Shown here in pieces: positions 8,873-18,337 of a DNA stretch of 64,000 nucleotides. Positions within the stretch are counted from its first letter, which is position 1. Every line of letters starts with the position of its first letter. The notes below the pieces were generated by a model. It was not told where the DNA came from and did not search any database. It saw only the letters and a program-made list of their open reading frames with translations. A program made the translations under genes and the position numbers. Location: contig CAZMZH010000006.1 in NCBI GenBank assembly GCA_964570665.1, positions 124,001 through 188,000 of the forward strand, read 5' to 3'. The stretch is from JAJDAT01 sp964570665 (GTDB lineage Bacteria > Nitrospinota > Nitrospinia > Nitrospinales > JAJDAT01).

Positions 8873-10360
8873 ATGAAACATGTTGATAATCAGCCAAATA
8901 TCCAAGCCTTAAGGAAGATTTCTTCCTTATTTACTACGGCAGACCTGGAAATTGATCAGTTATTAAGTTTAGCAATTGATACTGCCACAGAAACTATTGG
9001 AGCTCGAAACTCTTCTCTACTTTTGGTAGACGATAACTCTGGGCATCTTCAATTCTATCAAGCTTCCGGGCAAAAAAAGATACAATTGAAAAATTTTGAA
9101 ATTCCACCTGGAATGGGTCTTGCCGGAGCGGTTTTGGAGAGCGGAAAACCAATCGTTTCCAACGACGTAGTAAACGACCCTCGATGGTATAGCTATATTA
9201 ACGAGAAAATCAGTTTTCAGGTGACTGCAATTGTGACTTTGCCTCTCATAATAGATGATAAAGTCATAGGAGTGGTTCAATTTCTGGATAAAATAGAAGA
9301 AACCCCTTTTTCTGAAAAAGACGTTGGAGTTTTAGAAAAATTTGCCAACTTGATGGCTACCTTCATCAACACCTCCCGAAGTAAAAAAATCTTGGGTAGG
9401 GAGTTTGATCGATTACGACAAAAATACATGCGGCGATACATGATCGTGGGGGAAAGCAAAGCCCTCAGAAAATGTATTATGGAGTGCGAGAAAGTAGCAA
9501 ATTCAAAGGCCGCTGTTTTGATTTCTGGAGAAAGTGGAACGGGAAAAGAACTGTTCGCAAATATGATCCATGACCGGAGCAATCGACAAACCAAGCCATT
9601 TATTTCTGTTAACTGCGGCGCTTTACCAGATTCAATCCTGGAAAGGGAGTTATTCGGTCACGAAAAAGGAGCTTTTACCGGAGCGGATTCTAGAAAAATT
9701 GGGCTATTTGAAGCGGCACATACTGGAACATTATTTTTAGACGAAATTGGAGAAATGCCCTTAGAAATGCAAGTTAAACTTTTACGGGTTATACAAGAAG
9801 GCTCCTTTATGCGTTTAGGAGGAACAACTCCCATTCAAGTAGATGTAAGGATTATTTCTGCTACAAACCAAAATTTAGAGAAATCTGTCTCAGAAAATCT
9901 ATTTAGAAAAGATTTATACTATCGAATAAATGTTATTAATATCAAATTGCCCTCGCTTAGAGATAGAAAAGAAGATATCCCTGATTTAACTTCCTTTTTT
10001 CTTAAGAAACATAGTAGAGACGACCAAAATCTCGTAAAATGCGGTAAAGAAGTTTTAAGCAACTTGATGAGTTACAGTTGGCCTGGAAACATTAGGCAAT
10101 TAGAAAACGTTGTTGAAAGAGCTTTAGTTCTTTGCGAAGGCGACGAACTGACAAAAGATTCCTTCGAGTTTGAAACGGAAACGCCGTCTATTGACGTTGG
10201 AGTAGGGCAAAGTCTAAAAGAAGCAAACGACGCTTTTCGTCGTTGTTATATCTCAAAGACATTGAATTCTACCGATGGTAATCGCACAAAAGCCGCTAAA
10301 ATTCTGAAAGTTCAACGATCTTATCTTTCCAGGTTGATTAAAGAATTAGAGATTGATTAA
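8873..10360 (+). CDS. GAF-domain sigma-54-dependent transcriptional activator
   Basis: A 495-residue NtrC/NifA-type activator. A GAF domain spans about residues 20-165, including PPGMGLAGAVLESGKPIVSN. The AAA+ domain follows, with Walker A GESGTGK at 219-225, GAFTGA at 266-271 and Walker B TLFLDE at 286-291. A Fis-type helix-turn-helix closes the protein (RTKAAKILKVQRSYLSRLIK). The GAF domain suggests control by a small ligand or redox signal, as in NifA or FhlA, but no cysteine or haem motif reveals the signal. It is divergent from the GT4 gene and is followed by folD 72 bases downstream. The upstream region has only a TATACT (8822-8827) and no good -35. Confidence 0.92.
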   Translation: MKHVDNQPNIQALRKISSLFTTADLEIDQLLSLAIDTATETIGARNSSLLLVDDNSGHLQFYQASGQKKIQLKNFEIPPGMGLAGAVLESGKPIVSNDVVNDPRWYSYINEKISFQVTAIVTLPLIIDDKVIGVVQFLDKIEETPFSEKDVGVLEKFANLMATFINTSRSKKILGREFDRLRQKYMRRYMIVGESKALRKCIMECEKVANSKAAVLISGESGTGKELFANMIHDRSNRQTKPFISVNCGALPDSILERELFGHEKGAFTGADSRKIGLFEAAHTGTLFLDEIGEMPLEMQVKLLRVIQEGSFMRLGGTTPIQVDVRIISATNQNLEKSVSENLFRKDLYYRINVINIKLPSLRDRKEDIPDLTSFFLKKHSRDDQNLVKCGKEVLSNLMSYSWPGNIRQLENVVERALVLCEGDELTKDSFEFETETPSIDVGVGQSLKEANDAFRRCYISKTLNSTDGNRTKAAKILKVQRSYLSRLIKELEID

Positions 10361-10432
10361 AAAGCCCACTAAAGTTCGATGTTAAATAGTTAAACTTCCC
10401 CAACTCACAAAGTAAAAAGAACTGGTTAAATA

Positions 10433-11290
10433 ATGACAGCTAAAATAATTGATGGGAAAAAAGTTTCCGCTAGCATATTAGAGAAGTTAACTTTACAAAC
10501 TGAAAATCTAAAAAAAAAATTCGGTAGATCTCCAGGATTAGCTACAGTTTTAGTAGGAGAAGATCCTGCATCTCAAGTTTATGTCCGAAATAAAAATAAA
10601 CGATGTAAAGAAATAGGGTTTCAGTCATTCGAACAAAATCTACCCGCTGATATCGCTGAAAAAGAATTACTCCAATTAGTCAAAAACCTGAATCAAAATC
10701 CCGAAGTAGATGGGATTTTAGTTCAGCTACCTTTACCGAACCATATTCGATCCGAACTTATTTTAGAAGCAATTCTTCCAGAAAAAGACGTTGATGGTTT
10801 TCATCCCATAAATGTTGGAGGCCTAGCCTCGGGGAAAAACGTCCTTTGCCCTTGCACTCCTTCTGGAGTCATTGAAATGTTAGATTATTATGATATTCCA
10901 ATAGAAGGACAACATGCAGTTATCTTGGGAAGAAGCAATATCGTGGGAAAACCTCAGGCTTTTCTATTGTTGCGTCGAAATGCTACTGTCACAATCTGTC
11001 ATTCTCGTACCAAAAACTTAGAAGAGGTAACTTCTTCAGCAAATATCCTTGTTGCGGCAATTGGGAAACCAAATTATGTAACGGCTAATATGGTGAGAGA
11101 AGGCGCTGTAGTCATCGACGTAGGTATTAATCGGGTAGACGGGAAATTAACCGGTGACGTTGACTTCAACCCTGTCGCCGAAAAAGCGTCTTATATTACG
11201 CCTGTTCCTGGAGGGGTTGGCCCCATGACAATCGCAATGCTCATGGGAAACACTCTCAAAGCATTCGAAACGCGGATGAATGCCGGTTAA
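10433..11290 (+). CDS. folD: Bifunctional methylenetetrahydrofolate dehydrogenase / cyclohydrolase FolD
   Basis: Interconverts 5,10-methylene- and 10-formyl-tetrahydrofolate in the cytosol, supplying one-carbon units for purine and fMet synthesis. It is 285 residues, the normal length. The catalytic region YVRNKNK places Tyr50 and Lys54 where E. coli FolD has them. VQLPLP and PEKDVDGFHP are folate-site signatures, GRSNIVGKP binds NADP, and PVPGGVGPMT is the family C-terminal signature. The stop lies five bases before the xseA start, so the two genes are almost certainly one operon, a pairing common in bacteria. Confidence 0.97.
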   Translation: MTAKIIDGKKVSASILEKLTLQTENLKKKFGRSPGLATVLVGEDPASQVYVRNKNKRCKEIGFQSFEQNLPADIAEKELLQLVKNLNQNPEVDGILVQLPLPNHIRSELILEAILPEKDVDGFHPINVGGLASGKNVLCPCTPSGVIEMLDYYDIPIEGQHAVILGRSNIVGKPQAFLLLRRNATVTICHSRTKNLEEVTSSANILVAAIGKPNYVTANMVREGAVVIDVGINRVDGKLTGDVDFNPVAEKASYITPVPGGVGPMTIAMLMGNTLKAFETRMNAG

Positions 11291-11295
11291 ATACG

Positions 11296-12945
11296 ATGGA
11301 CCTAACGCCTAATTCATTTACATCTCCCTCCGACGATTCTCACGAAGCCAGAATATATTCCGTAAACGATATTACCGAAGATATTAAAACTATATTGGAA
11401 GCAGCTTTTGATGGTATTTGGATAGAAGGAGAAATTTCCAACTACCGAGTAGCAGCTTCTAACCATGCTTATTTTGTATTGAAAGACGATCGTTCCCAAG
11501 TTCGTTCAGTAATGTTCCGAATGCAAAAAAGTAGACTCCGATTTGATCCCGAAGACGGCGATCAAGTCCTTCTGTTCGGCAGAATATCTGTTTATAACGC
11601 CCGGGGCGAATATCAAATTATCGTCGAAAATATGGAACCCCGAGGTTTGGGAGCTTTACAAAAAGCCTTCGAACAATTAAAAGAAAAATTATCTAAAGAG
11701 GGCCTGTTTGACGATTCAAAGAAAAAAGAAATCCCATGGTTACCCTGGAAAGTGGGCGTCGTTACTTCGCCTACCGGAGCCGCAATTAGAGACATTATCG
11801 AAGTAATTTCCAGGAGAAACTCTAGAGCTTCGATATTACTCTATCCAGTTAAAGTTCAAGGCGAAGGGTCCGCAGAGGAAATTGCCGAAGCGATTCAAAA
11901 TATGAACAAATCGCCCAATATTGACGTCCTAATTGTTGGAAGAGGCGGAGGGTCGATCGAAGATTTATGGGCATTTAACGAAGAAATTGTCGCCCGCGCT
12001 ATTTACGATTCAGAAATTCCTATTATTTCGGCAGTCGGTCATGAGATTGATTTCACCATAGCCGATTTCGTAGCCGATTTAAGGGCTCCAACTCCATCAG
12101 CCGCGGCAGAGTTAGCTGTTCCAGAACTATCAGACATCTTATCTCAACTTCGTTTTAATACTGAAACCCTCATCAAATCTACTCAAGAAAAAATAGAAAA
12201 TCAACGTCAGCAACTAAGCAATTATACTAACCGTAGATTTTTTCGATCTCCGATGGAAATCGTGCAACCTGCGGCTCAGCGATTAGACGATTTAAATCAA
12301 AGATTAGCGAGAGCTCCAAACCAAGGTCTACAATTACGAAAAGAACGATTACGGGGAACCGTTCAAGGTTTATTTAATAATTCGCCAGATAAAAAAATTC
12401 AAAGCTTAAAAGAACGTCTTATCGATAGGGCGAGACGTTTGTCAAGAGCGCCAGAACAAACATTATCAATAAAAAAAGAACGGCTTAAAACTTCCTTTCA
12501 ATCCTTGCTCCACAATTCTCCTAAAAACGGTCTTTCCCTATCTAAAAATAAATTAGTTGATATAAATAACCGCTTAGTCAGAGCTCCAATCCAGGGATTA
12601 AAACTTCATAAAGAACGGCTTCGCCAAGCGTCTCAGGCATTAACATATAATTCTCCAGCCATTAAAGTTTCAACGCAAGCGGAAAAGCTCGAAACTCTGA
12701 CAGCACAATTAATTAGAAAAATGAACTCGCTAACTCAATTTAAAAGAGAACAACTGGCAGGGTTGGGGAAAAGCTTAAATGCTTTAAGTCCACTCCAAGT
12801 TTTAGACAGAGGGTATAGCGTTACGTTTTCTAAAAAAACAGGTAAGGCGCTCAAGGATTTTAAAGAGGTGAAACCAGGAGACAAAATCCAAACTCAACTT
12901 TCTAATGGTAAGTTAGACTGTACCGTTGACGAAGTTTTTGAGTAA
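11296..12945 (+). CDS. xseA: Exodeoxyribonuclease VII large subunit with expanded repeat region
   Basis: Catalytic subunit of ExoVII, which degrades single-stranded DNA in repair. It is 549 residues, about 90 longer than the E. coli enzyme. The N-terminal OB-fold (about 20-115) contains GEISNYR, and the catalytic core contains GVVTSPTGAAIRD, VGRGGGSIEDLWAFNEE, AVGHEIDFTIAD and DLRAPTPSAAAE. The extra length comes from three 45-residue repeats at about 336-470 in the coiled-coil stalk that binds the small subunit. The C-terminal DRGYS motif is present near residue 504. No xseB follows; the next gene is convergent with a gap of only four bases. Confidence 0.96.
   Translation: MDLTPNSFTSPSDDSHEARIYSVNDITEDIKTILEAAFDGIWIEGEISNYRVAASNHAYFVLKDDRSQVRSVMFRMQKSRLRFDPEDGDQVLLFGRISVYNARGEYQIIVENMEPRGLGALQKAFEQLKEKLSKEGLFDDSKKKEIPWLPWKVGVVTSPTGAAIRDIIEVISRRNSRASILLYPVKVQGEGSAEEIAEAIQNMNKSPNIDVLIVGRGGGSIEDLWAFNEEIVARAIYDSEIPIISAVGHEIDFTIADFVADLRAPTPSAAAELAVPELSDILSQLRFNTETLIKSTQEKIENQRQQLSNYTNRRFFRSPMEIVQPAAQRLDDLNQRLARAPNQGLQLRKERLRGTVQGLFNNSPDKKIQSLKERLIDRARRLSRAPEQTLSIKKERLKTSFQSLLHNSPKNGLSLSKNKLVDINNRLVRAPIQGLKLHKERLRQASQALTYNSPAIKVSTQAEKLETLTAQLIRKMNSLTQFKREQLAGLGKSLNALSPLQVLDRGYSVTFSKKTGKALKDFKEVKPGDKIQTQLSNGKLDCTVDEVFE
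12301..12705 (+). repeat. Three 135-bp tandem repeats within xseA
   Basis: Units begin at 12301, 12436 and 12571, an exact 135-base (45-codon) period. Each encodes RL-x-RAP-x-Q, then a KERL motif and NSP. The copies differ at many positions, so the duplication is old and maintained at the protein level rather than recent. Confidence 0.85.
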
Positions 12946-12949
12946 AGCT

Positions 12950-13522
12950 TTAACCTGTAATCAAATCTTCTACCTTAGATAACACCGGAGAATCCTTAAG
13001 TAATTTAATAGCTTCCGGGCTCATCTTATTGTTAACGACATCCAAATATTTTAAGTCCGTTAACGAAGCCGCTTCGGCGAGAAATTTTGCGCCTTCGTCT
13101 CCTAAATCATTCTCGGCTAAATCTAAGGTCGTTAAATCGGATAAATATAGAGATATAGAAAGCTCTTCCGCAGCCTTTGCTCCTACCTTACATTTCCACA
13201 AATTCAAAGATTTTAAGTTTGAAAAGTTTGAAGATTGGGCTATCACAGCCACTCCATCATCGCCTATATTATTACGTTCCAAATTTAACGAGATCAACCC
13301 CTTAATAAAGGGCGATTCAGCCAAATACTTTATTCCTTGGGCGGTGATGTCGTTTCGTTCTAAATTTAATTCTTTTAGATTTGCGAATCGTTCGTCATTT
13401 GCTATGAATTTCAATCCTTCATCGGCAATATATTTTAAGCGTATATCCAATACCGTCCCGTCTTTTTTTAGCATGTCAGGAGCAATTTCTTCTACCGGTT
13501 GATCATTAAACGGTCTTTTCAT
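12950..13522 (-). CDS. Leucine-rich-repeat protein, ribonuclease-inhibitor type
   Basis: A 190-residue protein made almost entirely of LRR units of about 25-28 residues, with the RI-like pattern LKELNLERNDITAQGIKYLA repeated about five times. There is no signal peptide or membrane segment, so it is probably cytosolic and acts by protein binding. I chose the ATG at 13522, which has an AAGGA seven bases upstream, rather than a TTG 24 bases earlier. It lies 88 bases downstream of the M1 aminopeptidase and may belong to the proB operon. The partner is unknown. Confidence 0.85.
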   Translation of the reverse strand: MKRPFNDQPVEEIAPDMLKKDGTVLDIRLKYIADEGLKFIANDERFANLKELNLERNDITAQGIKYLAESPFIKGLISLNLERNNIGDDGVAVIAQSSNFSNLKSLNLWKCKVGAKAAEELSISLYLSDLTTLDLAENDLGDEGAKFLAEAASLTDLKYLDVVNNKMSPEAIKLLKDSPVLSKVEDLITG

Positions 13523-13610
13523 CTTTCTTTCCTTTTCTAACAACAACTTCTATATTTTTAAATATTTATCATTTAGTAAATATCCCAACCAAACTGATTG
13601 GCAACGCTTT

Positions 13611-16232
13611 TCACGATTTAGACTTTTTACTATTTTTATTATTTTTGGCTTCTTCAGTCTTCTCCAACTTTTCTAATCGATCTCGTAAAGATTTATTTTC
13701 TTTAACAACGTCGTCTAATTCAGATCGGATTTCTCCCATCTCTTTCGGTTTTTTGGCGGAATTCCTTAAAGCGGCAATCGCATCTCCCGCTCTTCTTTGT
13801 AATCTTCCGTCAGGTTCATTATCCGCCAATTTTCTTAAAATAGGAATAGCCGCTAAATCCTCCAACGCTTGCAACGCTTGAATCGCTCCTAATTTTCCTC
13901 TAAAAATAGCCGCAGGAGTTCCTCTCGTCTCGCGCGCAAAACGAGCCAGCAAATCTAACGCTTTTCCTTTTTTGTTTTCAAACCGCTTGGCTAATACAGC
14001 CAATCCTCTCATTGCCGAAGATCGGCTCAATTTAGGGGCCCCGTACTCAGCTCCATTTTCAAAAATTTCAAAAGATTTTTCGTCTTCAAGTTCCGCCAGA
14101 CCTGAATATATTGCAATCCGCGCCATATCGTTATGAGTTTTTCTTTGTAAGGAACTTTCAAGAAATTCTCTCGAATCAACGTCTTTGATTTTCCCCAAGG
14201 CCCTTAAAGCGACAGCTTCAACTCTATAAGAGGGATCGCCTTGCGCTATTTTTCTTAGAGCTTTAGCTACTTTGCCGTCTCGGATGAAACCTCCCAAAGC
14301 GCTGACAACCCCATGGCGCACTTTTGGACAATCATGTTTTAACCCTTTCAATAGACCGTCTCGAGCTAAATCACCGCCAATTTTTCTAAGCGAGGAAGCA
14401 ATTCTGTTTGAAACGCCCCAAAATTTTTCCTTAATTAATCTTTCGGAAAGAAGTTTTATATCTTCAGTTGAAGGTTTTTCTGCAAGGGCAACAGCGGCTT
14501 CTAATCTACCTATAGGATCCGAATCTTTTTTCAATTGTTCCGCCAACATCGGTCTCGGTAAATCCAGTTTGATTTTTTTACAAGGAATCTCATAATCCGG
14601 ATCTAATCGCACAAAAGTAGGTTTGCTTTTTAATTTGAAAGAAAATTTATTTTCTTTGCTGTCCAGTAAAATTGGAAACGTTTCTTCTTTCTTTCCGTAA
14701 AAAAATCGAAGATTCATAGAAAGCCGAAACAGCAAATCTTCGCCTTTATTTTCTGATTTTTGATTTTGTTTAACGGTAACAGTTCCAATCTTGTGAGTAT
14801 TATCCCAACTGAAACCCAAATCCAAAATAGGATAACCGCCTCGGAAAATCCATTGGGCCGCCCACTCATCGTAATTCTCTGAAACTGTCTCCTCAATACA
14901 ACGGAGCAGGTCTACTGTCTCAACCAAACCAAATTCGTGACGTTTTAAAAATAGACTCAAAGCCTTACGAAAATTAGGTTCTCCCAACGCGGCCATTAGA
15001 TGTCGTAATCTGACAGCGCCTCCGGGATACAAATGAGCGTCGAACAGATCGATTGGTTCTTTATATATATTCGTCACAATTGGACGTCTGTAGCTCGCAT
15101 CCTCGCCAAAATACATTTCTGCGTCTTCATATAATTGATATCTAAATTCGTCTTCGCCTTTGGACTCCCTCGTATATAAAGCGTCAAAATAAGTTGCAAA
15201 CGACTCGTGTAACCAAGCGTGCGACCATGTTTTTGCGGTAACAAGATCTCCAAACCACATGTGTGCCGCTTCATGCGCAACTAGCCCATTAGAATTAATG
15301 TCCAAATGAGCTCGATTATCATGAAGAGTTAAATCTGTTTGAGTTGTAACAGTGAAATTTTCCATTCCTCCAAAAATAAACTCTGGAACGGCAATTTGGG
15401 AGTATTGTGGATAGGGATATTGGTAATCCACAAAATCAGAAAAAAATCGAATGATTTTTCCTGTATCCTGAAACGAATTTTTTCCTTCCTTTTCTCTACC
15501 TCTTTGCACATACCATTTGATATTGGTTCCGTGAACTACCTCGCTATGCTCTGCAAACTCTCCACCAACAATAGAAAGCAAATAGGTTGAATATGGAAGT
15601 TCAAGCTTGTAATGAAAAAAAGATTCTTTTGGCGTGATTTTCTTTTTTAATAATTTTCCATTTGCCAAACCGAACATCCCCGGAGGCAACCGCAATTTAA
15701 CCTCAGTGGTTTGTTTAAAGTTTGGCTGATCAAAGCAAGGAAAGTAATATTTAGAATCTTCGTCCTGTCCCTGAGTCCAAACTGTTTTAAAACGATCGGG
15801 ATAATCTGCGTCAGGTTTCGTGAAATAAATACCCGCTAGAGGTTTTTCGACAGAATGTTCAATAGTTGCAGAAATCTTGGTTCCTGGTTTAAAAGAAGTC
15901 TTTAAGAAAGCTATAATTTTTTCTCCAGTGTTCTCAAAATCAACTGGTTTTCCTTGAATTCGAACTTTTGATACCTGCAAACGCATTGCGTCGAAACTAA
16001 TCTCGATCACGTTTGTCGAATTGACTTTTAGGTCATATTGGGTACTTCCCCATACCTTTTCCTGATCCCAATCAAAATTTAAATCCAATTTCAAATGTAA
16101 TGGAATTACGGATGTATTGGGACCATAATGCGGCTTTGAACCTTTTTGGGCAAATGGTTTACGTTCTAATAGTCCCCAATGTTCCGAGAGACCTTCAACA
16201 TAATGACATTTGCAGTAGCGAGTTGAATGCAA
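13611..16232 (-). CDS. M1-family zinc aminopeptidase with C-terminal HEAT-like repeats and coiled coil
   Basis: Metallopeptidase removing N-terminal residues from peptides. The 873-residue sequence shows the exopeptidase motif GGMEN at 288-292 and the zinc site HEAAH at 320-324, with Glu343 in LHESFATYF as third ligand. The beta domain lies N-terminal to these. Residues about 570-830 form HEAT-like helical repeats (PKVRHGVVSALGGF, YRVEAVALRALGKI). The end is a charged coiled coil with a Lys/Asn tail. The TTG start at 16232 is supported by GAGG (16241-16238) five bases upstream; the first in-frame ATG is some 80 codons later, inside the conserved fold. There is no signal peptide, but the N-terminus has a Cys-x-Cys (residues 7-9). 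It resembles HEAT-bearing M1 enzymes of the TAF2 type more than PepN. Confidence 0.93.
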   Translation of the reverse strand: MHSTRYCKCHYVEGLSEHWGLLERKPFAQKGSKPHYGPNTSVIPLHLKLDLNFDWDQEKVWGSTQYDLKVNSTNVIEISFDAMRLQVSKVRIQGKPVDFENTGEKIIAFLKTSFKPGTKISATIEHSVEKPLAGIYFTKPDADYPDRFKTVWTQGQDEDSKYYFPCFDQPNFKQTTEVKLRLPPGMFGLANGKLLKKKITPKESFFHYKLELPYSTYLLSIVGGEFAEHSEVVHGTNIKWYVQRGREKEGKNSFQDTGKIIRFFSDFVDYQYPYPQYSQIAVPEFIFGGMENFTVTTQTDLTLHDNRAHLDINSNGLVAHEAAHMWFGDLVTAKTWSHAWLHESFATYFDALYTRESKGEDEFRYQLYEDAEMYFGEDASYRRPIVTNIYKEPIDLFDAHLYPGGAVRLRHLMAALGEPNFRKALSLFLKRHEFGLVETVDLLRCIEETVSENYDEWAAQWIFRGGYPILDLGFSWDNTHKIGTVTVKQNQKSENKGEDLLFRLSMNLRFFYGKKEETFPILLDSKENKFSFKLKSKPTFVRLDPDYEIPCKKIKLDLPRPMLAEQLKKDSDPIGRLEAAVALAEKPSTEDIKLLSERLIKEKFWGVSNRIASSLRKIGGDLARDGLLKGLKHDCPKVRHGVVSALGGFIRDGKVAKALRKIAQGDPSYRVEAVALRALGKIKDVDSREFLESSLQRKTHNDMARIAIYSGLAELEDEKSFEIFENGAEYGAPKLSRSSAMRGLAVLAKRFENKKGKALDLLARFARETRGTPAAIFRGKLGAIQALQALEDLAAIPILRKLADNEPDGRLQRRAGDAIAALRNSAKKPKEMGEIRSELDDVVKENKSLRDRLEKLEKTEEAKNNKNSKKSKS

Positions 16233-16241
16233 TATATCCTC
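16230..16241 (-). promoter_or_regulatory. Ribosome binding site deciding a TTG start
   Basis: On the minus strand GAGG (16241-16238) is followed by five bases and TTG (16232-16230). This supports TTG initiation of the M1 aminopeptidase, since no ATG occurs before the conserved domain. Confidence 0.65.
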
Positions 16242-16272
16242 AATTTTTCAAAGTTTTTGTTAAAATACGTTT

Positions 16273-16683
16273 CTAAAATTTAAATAAATCAAACGCCTTT
16301 TTAATAATTTTAGGCAATTGTATTGGTCCTTTACCAATTCCTGGGCAGAAGCCAGCCGTTAACTCCCAATGTCTTGGCGTTTCCATATTTTCCCGCCAAA
16401 AAGGATAAGTTCTACATTGAGCTGGTTTAGCTTCGTGAATTGCGCATCCCTCAAATGTTAAAAATGGACATGGGTTACCTTCTTCAACGTTTATATACCA
16501 CATATCGTGTTCTTTCTTAAGAAACTCCAATTTAAAACGTTTTTGGGGAAGCCTTAAATACTCAGCCGCATTTCCAACGTCTTTACGATCCATATAAACC
16601 ACTCCTGGCTTCGCGCAGCATTTAAAGCAATCAGGCTCACATTCGAAACGTACAGGCTCTTTTTCCCACCATTTGGTTTCCAT
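16273..16683 (-). CDS. YkgJ-family cysteine-cluster protein
   Basis: A 136-residue protein with the zinc/iron-chelating cysteine cluster of the YkgJ/CxxCxxCC family: CEPDCFKCCAKPGVVYMD near the N-terminus, PCPFL and GCAIHEAKPAQCRTYPFW in the middle, and FCPGIGKG near the C-terminus. The cluster is thought to bind a metal or an Fe-S centre; the biochemical role is not established. Its ATG follows the proB stop by four bases, so it is translationally coupled to proB, and it lies 40 bases upstream of the M1 peptidase. Confidence 0.9.
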   Translation of the reverse strand: METKWWEKEPVRFECEPDCFKCCAKPGVVYMDRKDVGNAAEYLRLPQKRFKLEFLKKEHDMWYINVEEGNPCPFLTFEGCAIHEAKPAQCRTYPFWRENMETPRHWELTAGFCPGIGKGPIQLPKIIKKAFDLFKF

Positions 16684-16687
16684 GAAT

Positions 16688-17863
16688 TTATAATAATACT
16701 AAATCGTTTCTATGGATTACTTCTTCATAAAATCTATCGTGAAGCGTCTCTCTAACCGCTGGTGTTTTTAACCCCTTAATTTTATCCAGATCTCTTGAAT
16801 TGTAATTAACCAATCCTACCGCAAATTCCTTACCGGATTCATCCAAAAGACTCACAGCGTTTCCGAACTCAAAATCACCTTGAATTTCCACAATTCCAGC
16901 GGAAAGCAAACTTTTTCCTCTAGAAAAAATTGCCTTTTTAGCGCCTGCATCAATTCGAATTTTACCTTTAGATTTTAAAGTATGAGCAATCCAATGCTTA
17001 CGTCCTTTAATTTTGGGTTTACCCGACCAAAATAAAGTGCCAACATCTTCTCCTGAAGTAACTTTTTCTAAAGATTTTAGGTTCTTCCCGTTCATAATAA
17101 TAGTCGGGATGCCAAAGCTAGTAGTTTTTTTTGCGGCTAAGACCTTAGTGTACATTCCTCCAACTGTATAATGGCTGCCGCCGCTTTTACCGGCAAGTTT
17201 TAAAATCTTGCTCGTTATATTTCCCACAAATGGAATCAGCTCTGGAGGAGTCTCATTTTTTGAGGCCTGTTTAGAAGGATCGCTAGAGTATAAGCCATCA
17301 ATATCCGACAAAATTATTAATAACTGGGAATCTACTAAACACGCCGACAATGCAGCTAATGTGTCATTATCTCCAATCTTTATTTCATCGACAGAAACGG
17401 TATCGTTTTCGTTAATTATTGGAATGACGCCATGCGATAACAAAGTATTAATGGTATTTTTAGCGTTAAGATAGCGTTTACGATCGCCTAAATCATGGTG
17501 ATCAAATAAGATTTGAGCTACTTTGAGCCCTTCCTTTTCAAATCTCTTCTCGTAAATCCGCATCAAATAACTCTGCCCTATGGCGGCACAGGCTTGTTTT
17601 TCGGGAATAGATAAACGCGGAGCTTTAATATCTAATCTCCCCCTACCAGCCATAACGGCGCCAGAAGAAACTAAAACCACTTCGTAACCCTTATGAATTA
17701 GGCTCTTCACGTAAAAAGAAATTTTGGCAACAGTATCCTCGTCTAATACCAAAACAGAATCGTCTAGTTTAGGTTTCTTTCGAGCGATTACGCTACTGCC
17801 AATTTTTATGACAATACGTTTCAAACCCTTGAGTATATTTTTTCTTGCCGAAGCGTTTTCCAT
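16688..17863 (-). CDS. proB: Glutamate 5-kinase with PUA domain
   Basis: Phosphorylates L-glutamate to gamma-glutamyl phosphate, the first step of proline synthesis and the site of proline feedback. It is 391 residues, the normal length for the PUA-containing form. The amino-acid-kinase domain (about 15-275) shows VIKIGSSV, LVSSGAVMAG, NENDTVS, GDNDTLAA and SDIDGLY. The PUA domain spans about 295-375 and includes GRGKSLLSAGIVEIQG-like sequence. The gene is first in a minus-strand operon with ykgJ-like, M1 peptidase and LRR genes. proA is not in the window, so proline synthesis genes are split here. Confidence 0.96.
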   Translation of the reverse strand: MENASARKNILKGLKRIVIKIGSSVIARKKPKLDDSVLVLDEDTVAKISFYVKSLIHKGYEVVLVSSGAVMAGRGRLDIKAPRLSIPEKQACAAIGQSYLMRIYEKRFEKEGLKVAQILFDHHDLGDRKRYLNAKNTINTLLSHGVIPIINENDTVSVDEIKIGDNDTLAALSACLVDSQLLIILSDIDGLYSSDPSKQASKNETPPELIPFVGNITSKILKLAGKSGGSHYTVGGMYTKVLAAKKTTSFGIPTIIMNGKNLKSLEKVTSGEDVGTLFWSGKPKIKGRKHWIAHTLKSKGKIRIDAGAKKAIFSRGKSLLSAGIVEIQGDFEFGNAVSLLDESGKEFAVGLVNYNSRDLDKIKGLKTPAVRETLHDRFYEEVIHRNDLVLL

Positions 17864-17998
17864 TGAGAAATTAGGAATGGTTTAATAAAAATTTTAAGGG
17901 TACTAATATAACATGGCGAGATGGAGGCGGGAATCTAAAGTATAGAGGGAAAATATCAATCGTAAAAAGATGAAATGAACTTTATTTGACCGGCCTTC

Positions 17999-18337
17999 CT
18001 AACGATGAGCAAAAATATCGGTAAACTTATCGCTAGATCTGGCGCGTAGGGCTACATAAATAAGAGTCACAAGATTGCCTAAAATAAAAAGCGCTAAAGT
18101 CCAAGCTGCCCCTCGAAAAATGCTTTTCTCCATTACTCCAATCCAAATTCCGACAAAAGTCGCTCCTATATAAAAATCGATGAATGTAGCAATCCCCCAA
18201 CGTAAAGCGGCCATTTCTTCGATACCTTGCATAACGTTACTTTCGACGCTTGCCCACACGATTACACCCGTAAGAATTGCAAAAAGTAGGAAGCAAACAG
18301 ATAAAACCTGCATTTTAAAATTAAGCATTTTTATCAC
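17999..18337 (-). CDS. Small integral membrane protein, DUF1475-like
   Basis: A 112-residue protein with about three membrane segments (residues 8-28, 45-68, 75-97), including VCFLLFAILTGVIVWAS and LALFILGNLVTLIYVALRA. The layout resembles DUF1475 proteins, which I recall only loosely. A GTG at 18337 overlaps the stop of the preceding methyltransferase as GTGA; an ATG at 18328 is an equally possible start. It is the last gene of the lipid-modification operon, and its function is unknown. Confidence 0.6.
   Translation of the reverse strand: MIKMLNFKMQVLSVCFLLFAILTGVIVWASVESNVMQGIEEMAALRWGIATFIDFYIGATFVGIWIGVMEKSIFRGAAWTLALFILGNLVTLIYVALRARSSDKFTDIFAHR

Noticed and set aside
13029..13502. 157-codon frame antisense to the LRR gene
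   Set aside because: Repetitive Ser/Phe/Lys composition mirrors the LRR repeats on the other strand; the LRR reading is far better.
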